From the NCBI GenBank assembly GCA_029263395.1, contig JAJCXO010000291.1, positions 1-32,655 on the forward strand: a stretch of DNA of 32,655 nucleotides. The letters run 5' to 3'. Shown in pieces: positions 21,901 through 30,043 of this stretch (position 1 is the stretch's first letter; each line of letters begins with the position of its first letter). A program made the translations under genes and the position numbers. The stretch is from Acidobacteriota bacterium (GTDB lineage: Bacteria; Acidobacteriota; Thermoanaerobaculia; Multivoradales; J023). The notes beneath the pieces are model-generated. The model had not been told where the DNA came from. It did no database searches and saw only the letters and a list, made by a program, of their open reading frames with translations.

Positions 21901-24900
21901 GCAAGTTGGAATCGCGACCGATGATCAATCCGGTGCCGGCATTAAAACGCACTTCGCCACCACCCTGAATCAACAGCGTGCTAGTGCGATCACTGCTGGT
22001 TGCAGCATCACCCCGAACCGTCAAATCGGCGAGCACGATGTAGGGCAAATCGGTCGGCCAGACTCGCGTCTGAACGTCGCTGCCACGCCCCATGATGCCG
22101 CCATCGACCGCGATACCCGCGGATTCGAAGGCATAACCTTCCAAGCGATTGCCTTGGATTGCGGTCAAGACCGTATTGGGACCGATACCGATCGGGAAGG
22201 TGCCACCACGCAACGTGCTGCCGGACACCGTGATGGTCGAGCCATTGAGCGCTCGCACCCCGGGCCCGGCACCACCCTCGATCTCACTCTCGGTGATCGT
22301 CGCCACCGAACCCGAGGTCAAATATACCCCCGCGCTCGATGTGCCGAGCACCCTGGTATTGCGCAGATTGACGCTGGCGAGACGAATCTGTACCGCCCCG
22401 CTGGCGCTGCCCCCCGCCCATTCGACCGTGCAGTCGTCGAGATAGCTACCAGACGATGTGGTATCGCGAAAGTAGATACCTTGCCACGCACCTGGAACCG
22501 GTACTTCGGTATTGGTCGTGAACACCACCCCGGTGGCTTCGAGCCGACCGGCGAAGCCGGCAAAATTGTTGTCATCGTAACCGATGAACAGCCGCGTCCC
22601 GGGGGCGAAGCGCACCGTCGTGTCCGCGCCCACGATCAATGTACTGGTGCGGTCAGTGCTGGTCGCGGCAGTGCCCCGAACTTCGACCGACCCCAGCACG
22701 ATGTAGGGCAAATCACCGCCCGGCCAAAAGCGTGTCTGGAGTCCAGAGCCTGCACCCATGACGCCGCCATCAACCGCGATACCGCCTCGATCAGTTGCGT
22801 ATCCTTCCATGCGGTTGCCGCGCAGATACAGCAGCTCGGAATTCGGTCCAATCCGCACCGGATAGGAGCCAGAACGCAACGTCGTATCGGCCAGCGACAA
22901 ACGCCCGCGATCACGAATGCGGATCGCGGCATCCGAGCCGCCTTCGATTGTGCCACCGGTGATGACGGCGGTCGAAGCATTGGAACCACTGAGATAAACG
23001 CCAGCAACCGACGAGCCAAGCACGCTGGTCTCGAACAACCCAACCGTGGTCTGATTGACCTGCACCGCGCCGCTGGCCCCGCCCCCGGCCCATTCCACGG
23101 TGCAATGGTCGAGGTAGGTTTCACGTCGGTCGGCGAAAGCCGAATTCCGAAAGTAAATCCCCTGCCAGAAACCAGGGACAGGAGACTCCGAGTTGGCCGT
23201 AAAGACAACCCCTGTCGCCTGCAGCTTGCCAGCGAAGCCGGCCAGGGTACTGGAATCACTACCGATGAAGAGCCGGGTATCGGCCGCAAAACGCACCTCG
23301 GTATCAGCGCCGATAATCAAGTTACTGATCCGGTCGCTGCTGGTCGCAGCATCACCCCGAACTTCGATCGATCCCAACACAATGTACGGCAAGTTGCCCC
23401 CGGGCCAAACCCGGGTCTGCACACCGCCGCTTGCACCCATGATCCCGGCATCCACCGCGATTCCCGCATGCTCGAAGTCGTAACCCTGCATGAGATTGCC
23501 GCTCAGGTGAGTGAGATTCGAATTGGGCCCCATGCGGATCGGATAGGCGCCGCTCCGCAATGTCGAACCGGACATTGCCAGGACGGCTCGGTCACGGAGG
23601 CGGACTGCGGCGTCCGAGCCACCTTCGATCTCGCCGCCGTTCACAAAGCCGGAGGTGGCGCTCGAACCCGTCAGGTAAAGACCTGCCGACGAGGTGTTCA
23701 GGATTCGCGATTCATGGATCCCGACCGCAGTCCGGTTGATTTCCACTGCGCCGTTGGCTCCACCGCCCGCCCACTCCACCGTGCAATGATCCAAATAGTT
23801 CTCGATGCGATCGGCGGTCGCTGAGTCTCGGAAGTAAATGCCACCCCAGAATCCAGGGGTTGGGGTATCGGAGTTGGCGGTGAACGTCACTCCCAAAGCG
23901 TTCAACCGGCCGACGAATCCCCCTAACGTGCTGCTGTCACTGCCGATCAACAACCGGGTACCGGCGTCGAACCGCAATGAAACTCCTTCGCCCAGAAACA
24001 GCGTGCTGGTGCGATCGCTACTGGTCGACGCATTACCGCGCACTTCCAAGTTGCCACGGATCAGATAGGGCATGCCACCTGCCGGCCAAACCCTTGATTG
24101 CGTGCCACTACCATTGCCGATCACACCGCCATCAACCCCAATCCCAGCCCGTGTCGGGATATAACCCTGTGCGACGTTGCCTTGAAACCGTGCGATCGAG
24201 ACATTCGCCTGCATGCGCACCGGATACGAACCACCTCGCAGCAGGCTGTCGCTCATGGTCAAAGATGAGGTGCCGAAGATCCGGACACCGGCATCACTAC
24301 CGCCTTCGATCTCACTGTCGCTGATCGTGACCGACGATTCATTGACCACGTAAACACCTGCTGTTTGCGGAGCCAGGACCTTAGTACGACGCAAGGTCAG
24401 GCCCATCCGCACCACTTCGATGGCGCCAACAGCGCCACCACCGCCGGCCCACGAAACTTCGCACCCGTCCAATAGATTGTTGGCGGCACCGTTGCGTGCC
24501 GAATCGCCAAAATGGATGCCTTTCCAGAAGCCTGGGGTCGGTGTTGTGCTGTTGGCGGTAAAGGTCACATCGTTGGCCAACAACCGTCCTTGCCACCCGC
24601 CCAGAGTGCTGTCATCGCGCCCAATCCGTAGCTCGGCATCGGGCTCGAAACGAACCTCCGTCGGTATCTCGCCGCCGATGCGCAGGGTGCTCGTGCGATC
24701 GCTGCCGGTGGCCGCATTGCCCCGCACTTCGATCAATCCGAGCACGATGTAATCCAGGTCTCCGGGCCAAATCCGGGTCTGGGTACTACTGCCAGAGCCC
24801 ATGATGCCAGGCTCGACTGCGATCCCGTCTCGGGTTGGCCCGTAACCCTCGATGGTTGTACCGCCGAGGGTCCGCAGAACGACGTTGGGTTGGATAATGA

Positions 24901-26590
24901 TCGGATAGGTACCACCGCGCAGCGTCACTTCGACCAGTGACAGTTGCGATCGGCTAATGGCACGCACCCCTTCGGCGGCACCGCCTTCGATCTCACCACC
25001 GTACATGGTCACGGACGAGCCACCACGGTTGAGGTAGAGGCCACGATTACCGGTGGTCCGGATCACCGATGCGTTGCGTAGATCCAGAGCCGAATCTCTG
25101 ACCGTCACCGCGGCGCTGGTACCGGTACCGCCACCGCCCTCCACCACACACGCGTCGAGAAAATTGCTGACCGATGAGTCGGCGAAGTAGAGCCCTTCCC
25201 AGAATCCCGGGGTTGCAACCGCCGGTCGGGTGGTGAAGGTCACTTCGGTCGCCTTTAGGGAGCCTTGAAAACCTGCCAATGTATTGTCATCAGTACCGAT
25301 CGTGAGCCCGGCATCCGCAGCGAAACGTACCGTCGTCGGCATTCCTTCGCTACCGATCACCAAAGTCGAGGTTCGATCGCTGCCAGTCGCCGCGTTGCCG
25401 AGCACTCGGACGTCCCCGAGGATCAGGAACGGCAGGTCGCCGCCTGGCCAAGTCCGAGTCTGGGTGCTGCTCGAGTTGCCGATCAGGCCACCGTTGACCG
25501 CCACCCCGGCCTGCTCCAAGGCATAACCATCCAACGTGTTGCCGGACAATGCCGAAATCGCCACATTGGCATCGATCAGGGCTGGGAAACTGCCACCGCG
25601 TAGGGTGTTGCCGGTCAACGTCATCGACGACGTGCCTTGCACCCGCACCGCGGGTAGCGTGCCGCCGCCTTCGATCTCGCTATCGGTAATAGTCGCCGCT
25701 GCACCGGTGGTGACATGGACTCCGCTGGACAAAGAGTCGCGGACGATGGTGCCGTTACGGAACACCGGCCGCGAGCGGTTGATGACCACCGCTCCACTGA
25801 CGTCAGCGCCGGCAAACTCCACCACACAGCCGTCGAGGAAATTGTTCGAGCCACCGTCAGTGGCCGAATCGTCGAAGCGGATCCCCTGCCAGTCGCCGGC
25901 GGCCGCAGTGGAGCGATTGGCGGTAAACGTCACCCCTGTCGCCTGCAGGCGGCCGCGAAACCCGGGGAGGGTATTTGTCGAGCCTATGATCAGTCGCGTC
26001 CCGCGCTCAAAGTAGACAGTGACGCCGGATTGGATGATCAACGTCGAGGTCCGGTCGCTGCCCGAGGCCGCATTACCTCGCACCTCGACGACGCCGGTCA
26101 CCACATAGGGGCTGTTGGCGACCGTCCAAGTGGTTGTTCTCGGACTCGATGAGCTGCCGATGATGCCACCACCGACGAAAGTGCCAACCCGCGGTGTCGC
26201 CCAGTCTTCGTTCGACACACCACTTTCACCGGTGCCGTCCACCGCGGTCGCGACGTAATAGTACGAAGTGTTGTTGGCGGCCGCGGCGTCGGTGAACGAC
26301 GTGCCAGTGAGTCCACTGGCCAGCACCGCACCATAAGGACCACCCTCCGTGGTGCTGCGATAAACGTTGTAACTCGTGGCGCCGGTCACCGCGGTCCAGG
26401 TGACGATCGCCTGCGCATTGGCGGGGCGGGCAGCAAGGTTTGTGGGCGCAGCGGGTGCAGCAAACGCAGGTGGGGCGATCAAGCCAAGGACCGTGGCCGC
26501 TGCCAAACATAGCCCCCCAGGCAATCCTGCCAGCACTCTGCCCAAAGAAGCACGAGTGCCCTGCCAAACACTGTACTGCAATCGCAACAA
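18893..26590 (-). CDS. Giant exported beta-helix/LamG surface protein (2565 aa)
   Basis: The signal peptide covers residues 1-44 (long hydrophobic stretch, APPAFA/APA cleavage). Then follow an Fn3 domain 45-135; seven ~226-aa beta-helix repeats about 139-1720, ending in a WWGDASGPL cap; two Fn3-like domains about 1753-1948; the first half of a beta-sandwich about 1977-2041; LamG about 2054-2258; a thrombospondin type-3-like Ca loop ([15 protein letters not shown]); a second LamG about 2297-2504; and the second half of the beta-sandwich 2521-2565. No catalytic motif is seen. The likely role is a cell-surface or secreted adhesin that binds glycans or matrix through the LamG domains; this is inferred. 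The start is TTG: an in-frame TAG lies at 26605-26603 and a strong GGAGGG at 26599-26594. TTG 26587 has slightly better spacing. First gene of the two-giant operon. Confidence 0.95.
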   Translation of the reverse strand: MLRLQYSVWQGTRASLGRVLAGLPGGLCLAAATVLGLIAPPAFAAPAAPTNLAARPANAQAIVTWTAVTGATSYNVYRSTTEGGPYGAVLASGLTGTSFTDAAAANNTSYYYVATAVDGTGESGVSNEDWATPRVGTFVGGGIIGSSSSPRTTTWTVANSPYVVTGVVEVRGNAASGSDRTSTLIIQSGVTVYFERGTRLIIGSTNTLPGFRGRLQATGVTFTANRSTAAAGDWQGIRFDDSATDGGSNNFLDGCVVEFAGADVSGAVVINRSRPVFRNGTIVRDSLSSGVHVTTGAAATITDSEIEGGGTLPAVRVQGTSSMTLTGNTLRGGSFPALIDANVAISALSGNTLDGYALEQAGVAVNGGLIGNSSSTQTRTWPGGDLPFLILGDVRVLGNAATGSDRTSTLVIGSEGMPTTVRFAADAGLTIGTDDNTLAGFQGSLKATEVTFTTRPAVATPGFWEGLYFADSSVSNFLDACVVEGGGGTGTSAAVTVRDSALDLRNASVIRTTGNRGLYLNRGGSSVTMYGGEIEGGAAEGVRAISRSQLSLVEVTLRGGTYPIIIQPNVVLRTLGGTTIEGYGPTRDGIAVEPGIMGSGSSTQTRIWPGDLDYIVLGLIEVRGNAATGSDRTSTLRIGGEIPTEVRFEPDAELRIGRDDSTLGGWQGRLLANDVTFTANSTTPTPGFWKGIHFGDSARNGAANNLLDGCEVSWAGGGGAVGAIEVVRMGLTLRRTKVLAPQTAGVYVVNESSVTISDSEIEGGSDAGVRIFGTSSLTMSDSLLRGGSYPVRMQANVSIARFQGNVAQGYIPTRAGIGVDGGVIGNGSGTQSRVWPAGGMPYLIRGNLEVRGNASTSSDRTSTLFLGEGVSLRFDAGTRLLIGSDSSTLGGFVGRLNALGVTFTANSDTPTPGFWGGIYFRDSATADRIENYLDHCTVEWAGGGANGAVEINRTAVGIHESRILNTSSAGLYLTGSSATSGFVNGGEIEGGSDAAVRLRDRAVLAMSGSTLRSGAYPIRMGPNSNLTHLSGNLMQGYDFEHAGIAVDAGIMGASGGVQTRVWPGGNLPYIVLGSIEVRGDAATSSDRISNLIIGADTEVRFAADTRLFIGSDSSTLAGFAGKLQATGVVFTANSESPVPGFWQGIYFRNSAFADRRETYLDHCTVEWAGGGASGAVQVNQTTVGLFETSVLGSSVAGVYLSGSNASTAVITGGTIEGGSDAAIRIRDRGRLSLADTTLRSGSYPVRIGPNSELLYLRGNRMEGYATDRGGIAVDGGVMGAGSGLQTRFWPGGDLPYIVLGSVEVRGTAATSTDRTSTLIVGADTTVRFAPGTRLFIGYDDNNFAGFAGRLEATGVVFTTNTEVPVPGAWQGIYFRDTTSSGSYLDDCTVEWAGGSASGAVQIRLASVNLRNTRVLGTSSAGVYLTSGSVATITESEIEGGAGPGVRALNGSTITVSGSTLRGGTFPIGIGPNTVLTAIQGNRLEGYAFESAGIAVDGGIMGRGSDVQTRVWPTDLPYIVLADLTVRGDAATSSDRTSTLLIQGGGEVRFNAGTGLIIGRDSNLLGYAGRLQATGVTFTANTSTPTPGFWKGLSYRDQAISSDQFLVDCTVEYGGYVSASSTLGANLTVYRSTPTLVGVTSRASSHDGILVAEASPSITGARLLQNVHGLRLVTSGSPQISNSDIENNTAFGIRNDTGTLLFANNNWWGDASGPLDDSDDSASGGFFNPAGLGDRVSNNVDFSGWLELSAHVPVPPAMLTVQPGGGEATVSWQANSELDLAGYAVFRRQLPVGAEVRVNADLVQVSANPIFVDRGLVNQTEYCYRVRAVDGQGRESQPSREVCVTPKNDLAVPTWNDLVGVQFVEAGDGFATLHFEPASDAQSSVLYNVYYSTLTPVDPSSSATRSLLAVAPVAGVAGYSLELTVPGLSAERWYFNLQAVDADGNTDGNQVEASALINATGGALAEQAPWAGATFDGVMVDAAGHAVLDAGVTEGQVTSGILELPAGADLTTLAWNALELPGTTVDTIAGGELTIEVRAADAPGSISAARCAAPPASLSAWWPGNGNSRDIQGDRDSVLRRGTRFADGLADAQAFLFDGTNDYVEVDINVSETSYTLSLWFRTTCASCGLFSVDAGALGASGHDRHLYLSGGNLCGRVWNNEVVCTSGTTFSDDAWHHVVHVFGGSVGGQKLYVDGVQRASGSKSSSNFTGQTGVNIGFSNDASSDYMNGRIQHVALFDTALDAPAIDELYQAGGAGMCQPDSDGDGVADTSDACPTTPAQTAVTAAGCVVGSCFDIPSGAVSWWRAESDGSDAINANDATLAGGATYADGLVGQAFQFDGSNDRAEVANFGTFTNASVQMWVYREGATNTRESILSYKEGDGANCGLLTVLNEGNNGQRPRQFVQVNGVWRSVEADNAVPLASWTHLAGTYDGSRIRLYVDGVLVASGAYSGAMTQCTQNIGIGSRASFDSRYYPGRVDELAIFDRALTAAEVQALVEAAEAGMCTSPSPPPGGPPGTPQIEQGWVRLTQNQAQGLPSGRYVQFRATLRGTVASSPVLRSVSLGY
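18896..20660 (-). other. Beta-sandwich apparently split by an inserted LamG-TSP3-LamG cassette
   Basis: The segment at about 20660-20470 reads like the first strands of a beta-sandwich seen in many surface proteins ([35 protein letters not shown]). The expected closing strands ([24 protein letters not shown]) appear only at 19030-18896, after two LamG domains and a type-3 Ca loop. LamG marks are WWPGNGN or WWRAES, FDGxNDYVEV or [15 protein letters not shown] or [16 protein letters not shown] and I(G/A)FSND-like strands. An intact relative is at about 5860-6100 in the other giant. Confidence 0.72.
21395..26180 (-). repeat. Seven ~226-aa beta-helix repeats in the 2565-aa protein
   Basis: Unit starts marked by G(I/V/L)(I/M)G-x-G/S near 26175, 25497, 24814, 24134, 23452, 22774 and 22107 are 667-683 bp apart. 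Each unit reads [16 protein letters not shown], a [15 protein letters not shown] strand, FTANSxTPTPGFWxGIYF, [12 protein letters not shown], a turn to ITxSEIEGG, and LRGGSYP-IRxGPN. The last copy is truncated and ends in [11 protein letters not shown]. The repeats are homologous to those of the downstream gene but lack its DTNGDG loop insertion. Confidence 0.9.
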
Positions 26591-26599
26591 ATACCCTCC
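26587..26599 (-). promoter_or_regulatory. Strong ribosome binding site deciding a TTG start
   Basis: GGAGGG at 26599-26594 precedes TTG at 26590 (3 bases) and a second TTG at 26587 (6 bases). The frame is closed upstream by TAG at 26605-26603, and no ATG exists in the frame before the signal peptide. The two tandem TTG codons are therefore the likely start of the 2565-aa protein. TTG starts usually lower expression, perhaps useful for so costly a protein (inference). Confidence 0.8.
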
Positions 26600-26802
26600 G
26601 ATCTATCGTCTTACCGACGAAGACATCGAGGTCTCCACTACACCCTATTATTTTGTCACATTATTACCAGTTTCCGCAAGTTGCTGGCTCGGACCGAGCC
26701 TGGAGCTCCAATCGAGCGCCCTCAGTGTTGCGAATGCCAACCCATGATGCGCCGTAGAACATCAAGACACTTCAACGTTCGATTCTCGATTTGGAGCACG
26801 GC
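26600..26802. other. Divergent intergenic region with AT-rich patch
   Basis: This 200-bp gap separates the minus-strand giant operon from a plus-strand small gene. The stretch 26638-26680 is the most AT-rich of the area and lies where the promoter of the giant operon should be, but I found no convincing -35/-10 pair. The 5' leader at 26603-26625 can form alternative small stems (TCGTC with GACGA; GTCTT with AAGAC). No RNA gene seen. Confidence 0.4.
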
Positions 26803-26961
26803 ATGACTGATCCGCAAGACCCGAAACCGCCCTCTAAAAAGTCCTCGACCGTCGGCATCGGTATCGCTCTGGGGGTGGCCTTCGGCGTTGTGTTCAACAA
26901 TCTCGCAATCGGCATTGCGCTCGGGGTAGCCTTCGGCGCCGCGCTGTCCCGCCGACCCTGA
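26803..26961 (+). CDS. 52-aa glycine-zipper membrane protein, function unknown
   Basis: The ATG at 26803 is preceded by GGAG at 26793-26796 with good spacing. A hydrophilic Pro/Lys/Asp N-terminus of about 16 residues is followed by two nearly identical hydrophobic segments. Both contain GIALGVAFG (residues 20-28 and 37-45, 51 bp apart in DNA). The GxxxG-type spacing fits a glycine zipper that packs as a two-helix hairpin or oligomer in the membrane. The final SRRP gives a positive end. It stands alone, divergent from the giant operon and 120 bp upstream of the PPOX gene. No family name can be given with certainty; it may be any of the many small glycine-zipper proteins. Confidence 0.72.
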   Translation: MTDPQDPKPPSKKSSTVGIGIALGVAFGVVFNNLAIGIALGVAFGAALSRRP

Positions 26962-27080
26962 GCGGCCATCACAGTGGGGAAAGACCCAGGGTGTTATGGA
27001 GAGTGCAGCCGGTGGTTTGATACGGTCGCTCGGCAACAAACCGAACACCTCGACCGACCACACACCTAGGGAGCCAACAG

Positions 27081-27650
27081 ATGGGCAAAGTGTTCGACAG
27101 CATCGACGGCAAAGTCAAAGCGTTCATCGAACGTCAGCATCTCTTCTTCGTCGCGTCCGCGCCGCTCGCTGGTGACGGATTGGTTAACCTTTCTCCGAAA
27201 GGCCTCGATAGTTTCAAGATCCTCGGGCCACGCACCGTCGCCTACCTCGACCTGGTGGGTAGCGGCGTCGAAACAATCGCCCATCTGCGCGAGAACGGAC
27301 GCATCGTCATCATGTTCTGCGCCTTTGACGGCCCGCCGAAGATCGTCCGCCTCAATGGCCACGGCGAGGCCATCGAGCCCGGCCACCCGGAGTATGAAGA
27401 CCTGGTCGCGCAGTTCCCGACCTACGAAGGCACGCGGTCGGTAATCCGGGTCGAATGCACCCGGATCTCGGACTCCTGCGGTTTCGGTGTACCGGTGATG
27501 GCCTTCCAGAGCAACCGGACTCAGCTGCCGGACTATGCAGAACGTAAGGGCCCAGAAGGGATCGAGGCATACAAAAGGCTCAAGAACGCTGCCAGTCTCG
27601 ACGGCTTGCCGGGGTTGGCTAATCTGCCCCCAGCCGAGCCCGCACCGTAA
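27081..27650 (+). CDS. Pyridoxamine 5'-phosphate oxidase-family protein (FMN-binding split barrel)
   Basis: The 189-aa product matches the single-domain PPOX-like family in length and in the order of its motifs: an early FFVASAP strand, VNLSPKGLDSFKILG, VAYLDLVGSG, the IVIMFCAFDGPPKIVRLNGHG strand pair, and a C-terminal SCGFGVPVM plus YAERKGPEG. Such proteins bind FMN or F420-type cofactors and act as small cytosolic oxidoreductases or flavin-binding proteins; the substrate is not predictable. AGGGAG at 27068-27073 sits seven bases before the ATG. The gene overlaps the convergent PEGA-protein gene by 32 bp at its 3' end. It is probably monocistronic; no terminator was recognised. Confidence 0.87.
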   Translation: MGKVFDSIDGKVKAFIERQHLFFVASAPLAGDGLVNLSPKGLDSFKILGPRTVAYLDLVGSGVETIAHLRENGRIVIMFCAFDGPPKIVRLNGHGEAIEPGHPEYEDLVAQFPTYEGTRSVIRVECTRISDSCGFGVPVMAFQSNRTQLPDYAERKGPEGIEAYKRLKNAASLDGLPGLANLPPAEPAP

Positions 27651-28020
27651 GCTCTTTACCAACGCGACAGCTGACAATGCGGTGCCAGAGCGCCGAACCC
27701 TGTTTCTCGACGACAATCGCAATCTGCTGCCCCTCGTCACACGCGACGTTGGCGAACAACGGCGTCTTGCCGCGCTCTGCGCCGTCCAGGGATACCGTCC
27801 CACCGCTGGGCTCGGAGGTGATGCGCACCAGGAAACCTTTGGCCGGCGCCGGGCGCCACAGCTGCGGCAGGTCGAGCTGCTGAACTGTCGGCGCGACGCT
27901 CGGGCCCAAAGTCCTCGTCAAGGGCCGCCAGAAAACAGCACAGGCCAGGACCACGAGTGCAAAGCCCGCCACGATCCGCAGACAGCCAGCCGCACGGTAC
28001 CTGGTGACGCTATATCTCAT
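27619..28020 (-). CDS. Membrane-anchored PEGA-domain protein
   Basis: The 133-aa product has a positively charged N-terminus, one transmembrane segment at about 12-31, a Pro-rich linker, and then a PEGA-like domain at about 62-130. The PEGA marks are VRITSEPSGGTVSLDG, KTPLFANVACDEGQQI and a final LTVRARL strand. PEGA domains are small extracytoplasmic beta-domains, often on surface or regulatory proteins. Two cysteines (94 and 118) could form a disulfide. It lies 28 bp downstream of the GspE-like ATPase on the same strand, so the two are probably cotranscribed. This suggests a role beside a pilus or secretion machine (inference). Its 3' end overlaps the convergent PPOX gene by 32 bp. Confidence 0.78.
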   Translation of the reverse strand: MRYSVTRYRAAGCLRIVAGFALVVLACAVFWRPLTRTLGPSVAPTVQQLDLPQLWRPAPAKGFLVRITSEPSGGTVSLDGAERGKTPLFANVACDEGQQIAIVVEKQGSALWHRIVSCRVGKELTVRARLGAD

Positions 28021-28048
28021 GCCAAATATCTCATGCAGCTGTGGCCGC

Positions 28049-29563
28049 TCACCGGACCACCCTCAACGCTTCGTCGAGGCTGATGGTGCCGGCCACCGCT
28101 TCCAGGATGGCAGCACGGAGCAGCGGTGTCATCCCTTCCTCCTCCGCGGCCTGGGCAATGGTTGGCGTCGCCACCTTGTCAGTGACTAGATTTCTCAGAC
28201 GCGGGGTCATCCGCAACAGCTCGAAAATTGCGGTCACGCCAGCCACCCCGGTCCCGTCGCAGGCCTTACAACCTGGAGCGGCGTAAAATGACAGGCTCTC
28301 GGCGGCGGTGGCGTTGATTCCGGCCTGGATCATCTGCCGTGTTGCTTTACGATCTCGCTCGACCGGACGACGGCACTCGACGCAGAGCCGGCGCACCAAC
28401 CGCTGCGACACCGCGGCTAGCACTGACGAAGAGGCCAGGAAAGGTTCGATACCCATATCGATCAACCGATTGAACACCCCCGCCGTAGACTCCGAATGTA
28501 GGGTGGTCAAAATCAGGTGCCCGCTGAGTCCGGCTTCAACCGCGGTGTCGGCGGTTTCTTGATCGCGAATTTCGCCCACCATCATCACGTTGGGATCTTG
28601 CCGCAACACCGCCCGCAACGTCTGGCTGAACGACAAGCCAACCGTATGATCCACTTGCGTCTGGCTGAGAAAAGGCAAATCGATCTCGATCGGATCCTCA
28701 ATGGTGGCGATCGAGGTAGTCTCGCCACGGTTCAGGTGGATGTGGGAGAGTGCACTGTACAGCGTTGTGGTTTTGCCGCAGCCGGTTGGCCCGGTGAACA
28801 CAATCAGACCCTGCGGCTGCGTCAACAGGTCTTCGAAGTCCAGCCTCAGGGACTCCGGCATACCCAACTGCATCAGATCGATCAGACCATGGCCGGCACG
28901 GGCCAATCGCAGCACTACTTTTTCACCGTGGTGGGTCGGCAGCACCGACACTCGCACATCCACCGCACCCTTTGGGGTCTCGATATTGAGACGACCATCT
29001 TGGGGTAGGTCGGTCTGATACGTCGTCAGACTCGACAAAATCTTCAGGCGTCGCACCACCAATTCATGATGCGCCCGCGGCACTGTCAACACCTCCGTGA
29101 GCTCTCCTCGGACCCGCCAGGCGACGCGAGTGTGGAGATCCTGCGGTTGAATGTGCACATCGCTGGCACCGACGGTAATAGCGGCGCTCAGCAACTCATC
29201 CACGAAGGCGGGCGCATTCGGCCGTCGCTTGAAATGGCGCCCGAAATCGAGATCTTTTGAGACCAAACGTGCCGACATCGGTGCCGCACGGCTCTCCGGC
29301 GCCAACTCGACCAACGAAGCTTGCGGGGCCCTTTCGCCAAGGTGGGCGCCCTGATCCAGCAACCGCGCCCCTATGGTCGCCACCACTGCCAGCCCGGCGG
29401 CAACCTGGACGACGCGGGACGATAGCGCGATCGTTCCTAGGTCGCGAAGAATTATCCAGGCGGCGGATAGATCGGCGGGACGCCAAAAGAGGTAAAGACA
29501 AACCAACCCCGTCACCGTGACGAGCACAGCCAACCATCGAAGCAACCTGGCAAATCGGTCCAC
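28049..29563 (-). CDS. GspE/PilB-like type II secretion/type IV pilus ATPase with N-terminal membrane helices
   Basis: This is a secretion-superfamily ATPase. Counting from an upstream TTG at 29659 (536 aa), it has Walker A GPTGCGKT at 290-297, Asp box TIEDPIE at 319-325, Walker B NVMMVGEIRD at 357-366, His box LTTLHSEST at 384-392, and a zinc-type tetracysteine C426-x2-C429 / C464-x2-C467, as in GspE and PilB. The N-terminus is unusual: two hydrophobic segments (about 40-58 and 78-101) stand where GspE/PilB proteins normally have a soluble MshEN/N1 domain. I prefer GTG 29563 (504 aa), because the TTG extension crosses 13-bp tandem repeats that look non-coding. No strong Shine-Dalgarno supports either start. 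First gene of a pair with the PEGA protein. The pilins or other T2SS genes are not in the window. Confidence 0.88.
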   Translation of the reverse strand: MDRFARLLRWLAVLVTVTGLVCLYLFWRPADLSAAWIILRDLGTIALSSRVVQVAAGLAVVATIGARLLDQGAHLGERAPQASLVELAPESRAAPMSARLVSKDLDFGRHFKRRPNAPAFVDELLSAAITVGASDVHIQPQDLHTRVAWRVRGELTEVLTVPRAHHELVVRRLKILSSLTTYQTDLPQDGRLNIETPKGAVDVRVSVLPTHHGEKVVLRLARAGHGLIDLMQLGMPESLRLDFEDLLTQPQGLIVFTGPTGCGKTTTLYSALSHIHLNRGETTSIATIEDPIEIDLPFLSQTQVDHTVGLSFSQTLRAVLRQDPNVMMVGEIRDQETADTAVEAGLSGHLILTTLHSESTAGVFNRLIDMGIEPFLASSSVLAAVSQRLVRRLCVECRRPVERDRKATRQMIQAGINATAAESLSFYAAPGCKACDGTGVAGVTAIFELLRMTPRLRNLVTDKVATPTIAQAAEEEGMTPLLRAAILEAVAGTISLDEALRVVR

Positions 29564-29608
29564 GGTCGCAGTGTACCGGACCCAGTGCAGAGGCGACAGA
29601 ACCTGACG

Positions 29609-29647
29609 AGTGCTTGTCGACAGTGCTCGTCGACGGTGCTCGTCGAC
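29609..29647. repeat. Three 13-bp tandem repeats (RGTGCTYGTCGAC)
   Basis: Units 29609-29621, 29622-29634 and 29635-29647 are contiguous 13-mers, each ending in the palindrome GTCGAC; a partial fourth follows. A 13-bp unit is not a multiple of three. They lie between the divergent GspE-like gene and the short repetitive ORF, so they are more likely regulatory or non-coding than part of the ATPase N-terminus. Confidence 0.8.
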
Positions 29648-29722
29648 GGTGCGTGCCAATAGGACACCTGCAGACTGGCAGTGTCGCCTCGATCACTCCT
29701 GAAAACGGCCAGGGACCTCGAA

Positions 29723-30019
29723 ATGAGTCAAATAGTTAGTCCATTCGACTCCCCCACCCCGTTCGCACCCGAAACTATCGCGTCCGGTAAATTACCGAGA
29801 GCCTCTGCAACGGAAACAGTCACGCCCGGTAAATTACCGAGAGCCTCCGCAACGGGAACCGTCGCGCCCGGCAAGTTACCGAGAGCCTCCGCAACGGGAA
29901 CAGTCGCGCCCGGCAAATTACCGAGAGCCGCAGTTCCGCAGAAACACGGCATCGCGAAGCACGGTCTCACGACGCCTTTGGCAACCCCTCAGCCGAGGGG
30001 GTACTGGAAAATCAGCTAA
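29723..30019 (+). CDS. Short repetitive ORF of unknown function (98 aa, 14-aa repeats)
   Basis: The ATG at 29723 is preceded by AGGGA at 29711-29715 with seven-base spacing, which is the main support for translation. The product carries about four copies of a 14-aa unit (GKLPRASATGTVAP) between residues 21 and 74, then a basic, Pro-rich tail ending WKIS. It has no signal peptide, membrane segment or known domain. Most differences between repeat units fall in third codon positions, but the minus-strand frame has the same third positions, so this does not prove plus-strand selection. The DNA repeat may instead be the functional object (see the palindrome array). Divergent from the GspE-like gene, convergent with the cpYpsA gene. 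Confidence 0.42.
   Translation: MSQIVSPFDSPTPFAPETIASGKLPRASATETVTPGKLPRASATGTVAPGKLPRASATGTVAPGKLPRAAVPQKHGIAKHGLTTPLATPQPRGYWKIS
29786..29930. repeat. 42-bp tandem repeats each containing the palindrome CGGTAA-A-TTACCG
   Basis: Units begin at 29786, 29828, 29870 and 29912, all exactly 42 bp apart; a partial unit precedes at about 29765. The first two contain the perfect dyad GGTAA-A-TTACC, and units three and four carry it with one or two changes (GGCAA-G-TTACC, GGCAA-A-TTACC). The remaining 30 bp (gagcctccgcaacgggaac...) is also well conserved. Forty-two bases is close to four DNA turns, so the palindromes lie on one face of the helix. Confidence 0.92.
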
Positions 30020-30043
30020 GCCTCGACGCCCAAACCAGGAAAC

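Noticed and set aside
22154-23824. 556-codon plus-strand open frame
   Set aside because: Antisense to the beta-helix repeats of the 2565-aa protein. It repeats only because the real gene repeats, and it has no known domain.
26638-26680. Specific sigma-70 promoter for the giant operon
   Set aside because: The patch is AT-rich and well placed, but no -35/-10 pair with acceptable spacing could be found by eye.
29728-29970. Minus-strand 80-codon frame over the 42-bp array (ALGNLPGATVPVAE repeats)
   Set aside because: No good Shine-Dalgarno. The plus-strand frame has a well-placed AGGGA. Both frames are open because the repeat lacks stops.
29985-30000. Hairpin CCCCTC-AGCC-GAGGGG as a terminator
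   Set aside because: It lies inside the end of the short ORF and has no T-run on either side, so an intrinsic terminator is not supported.
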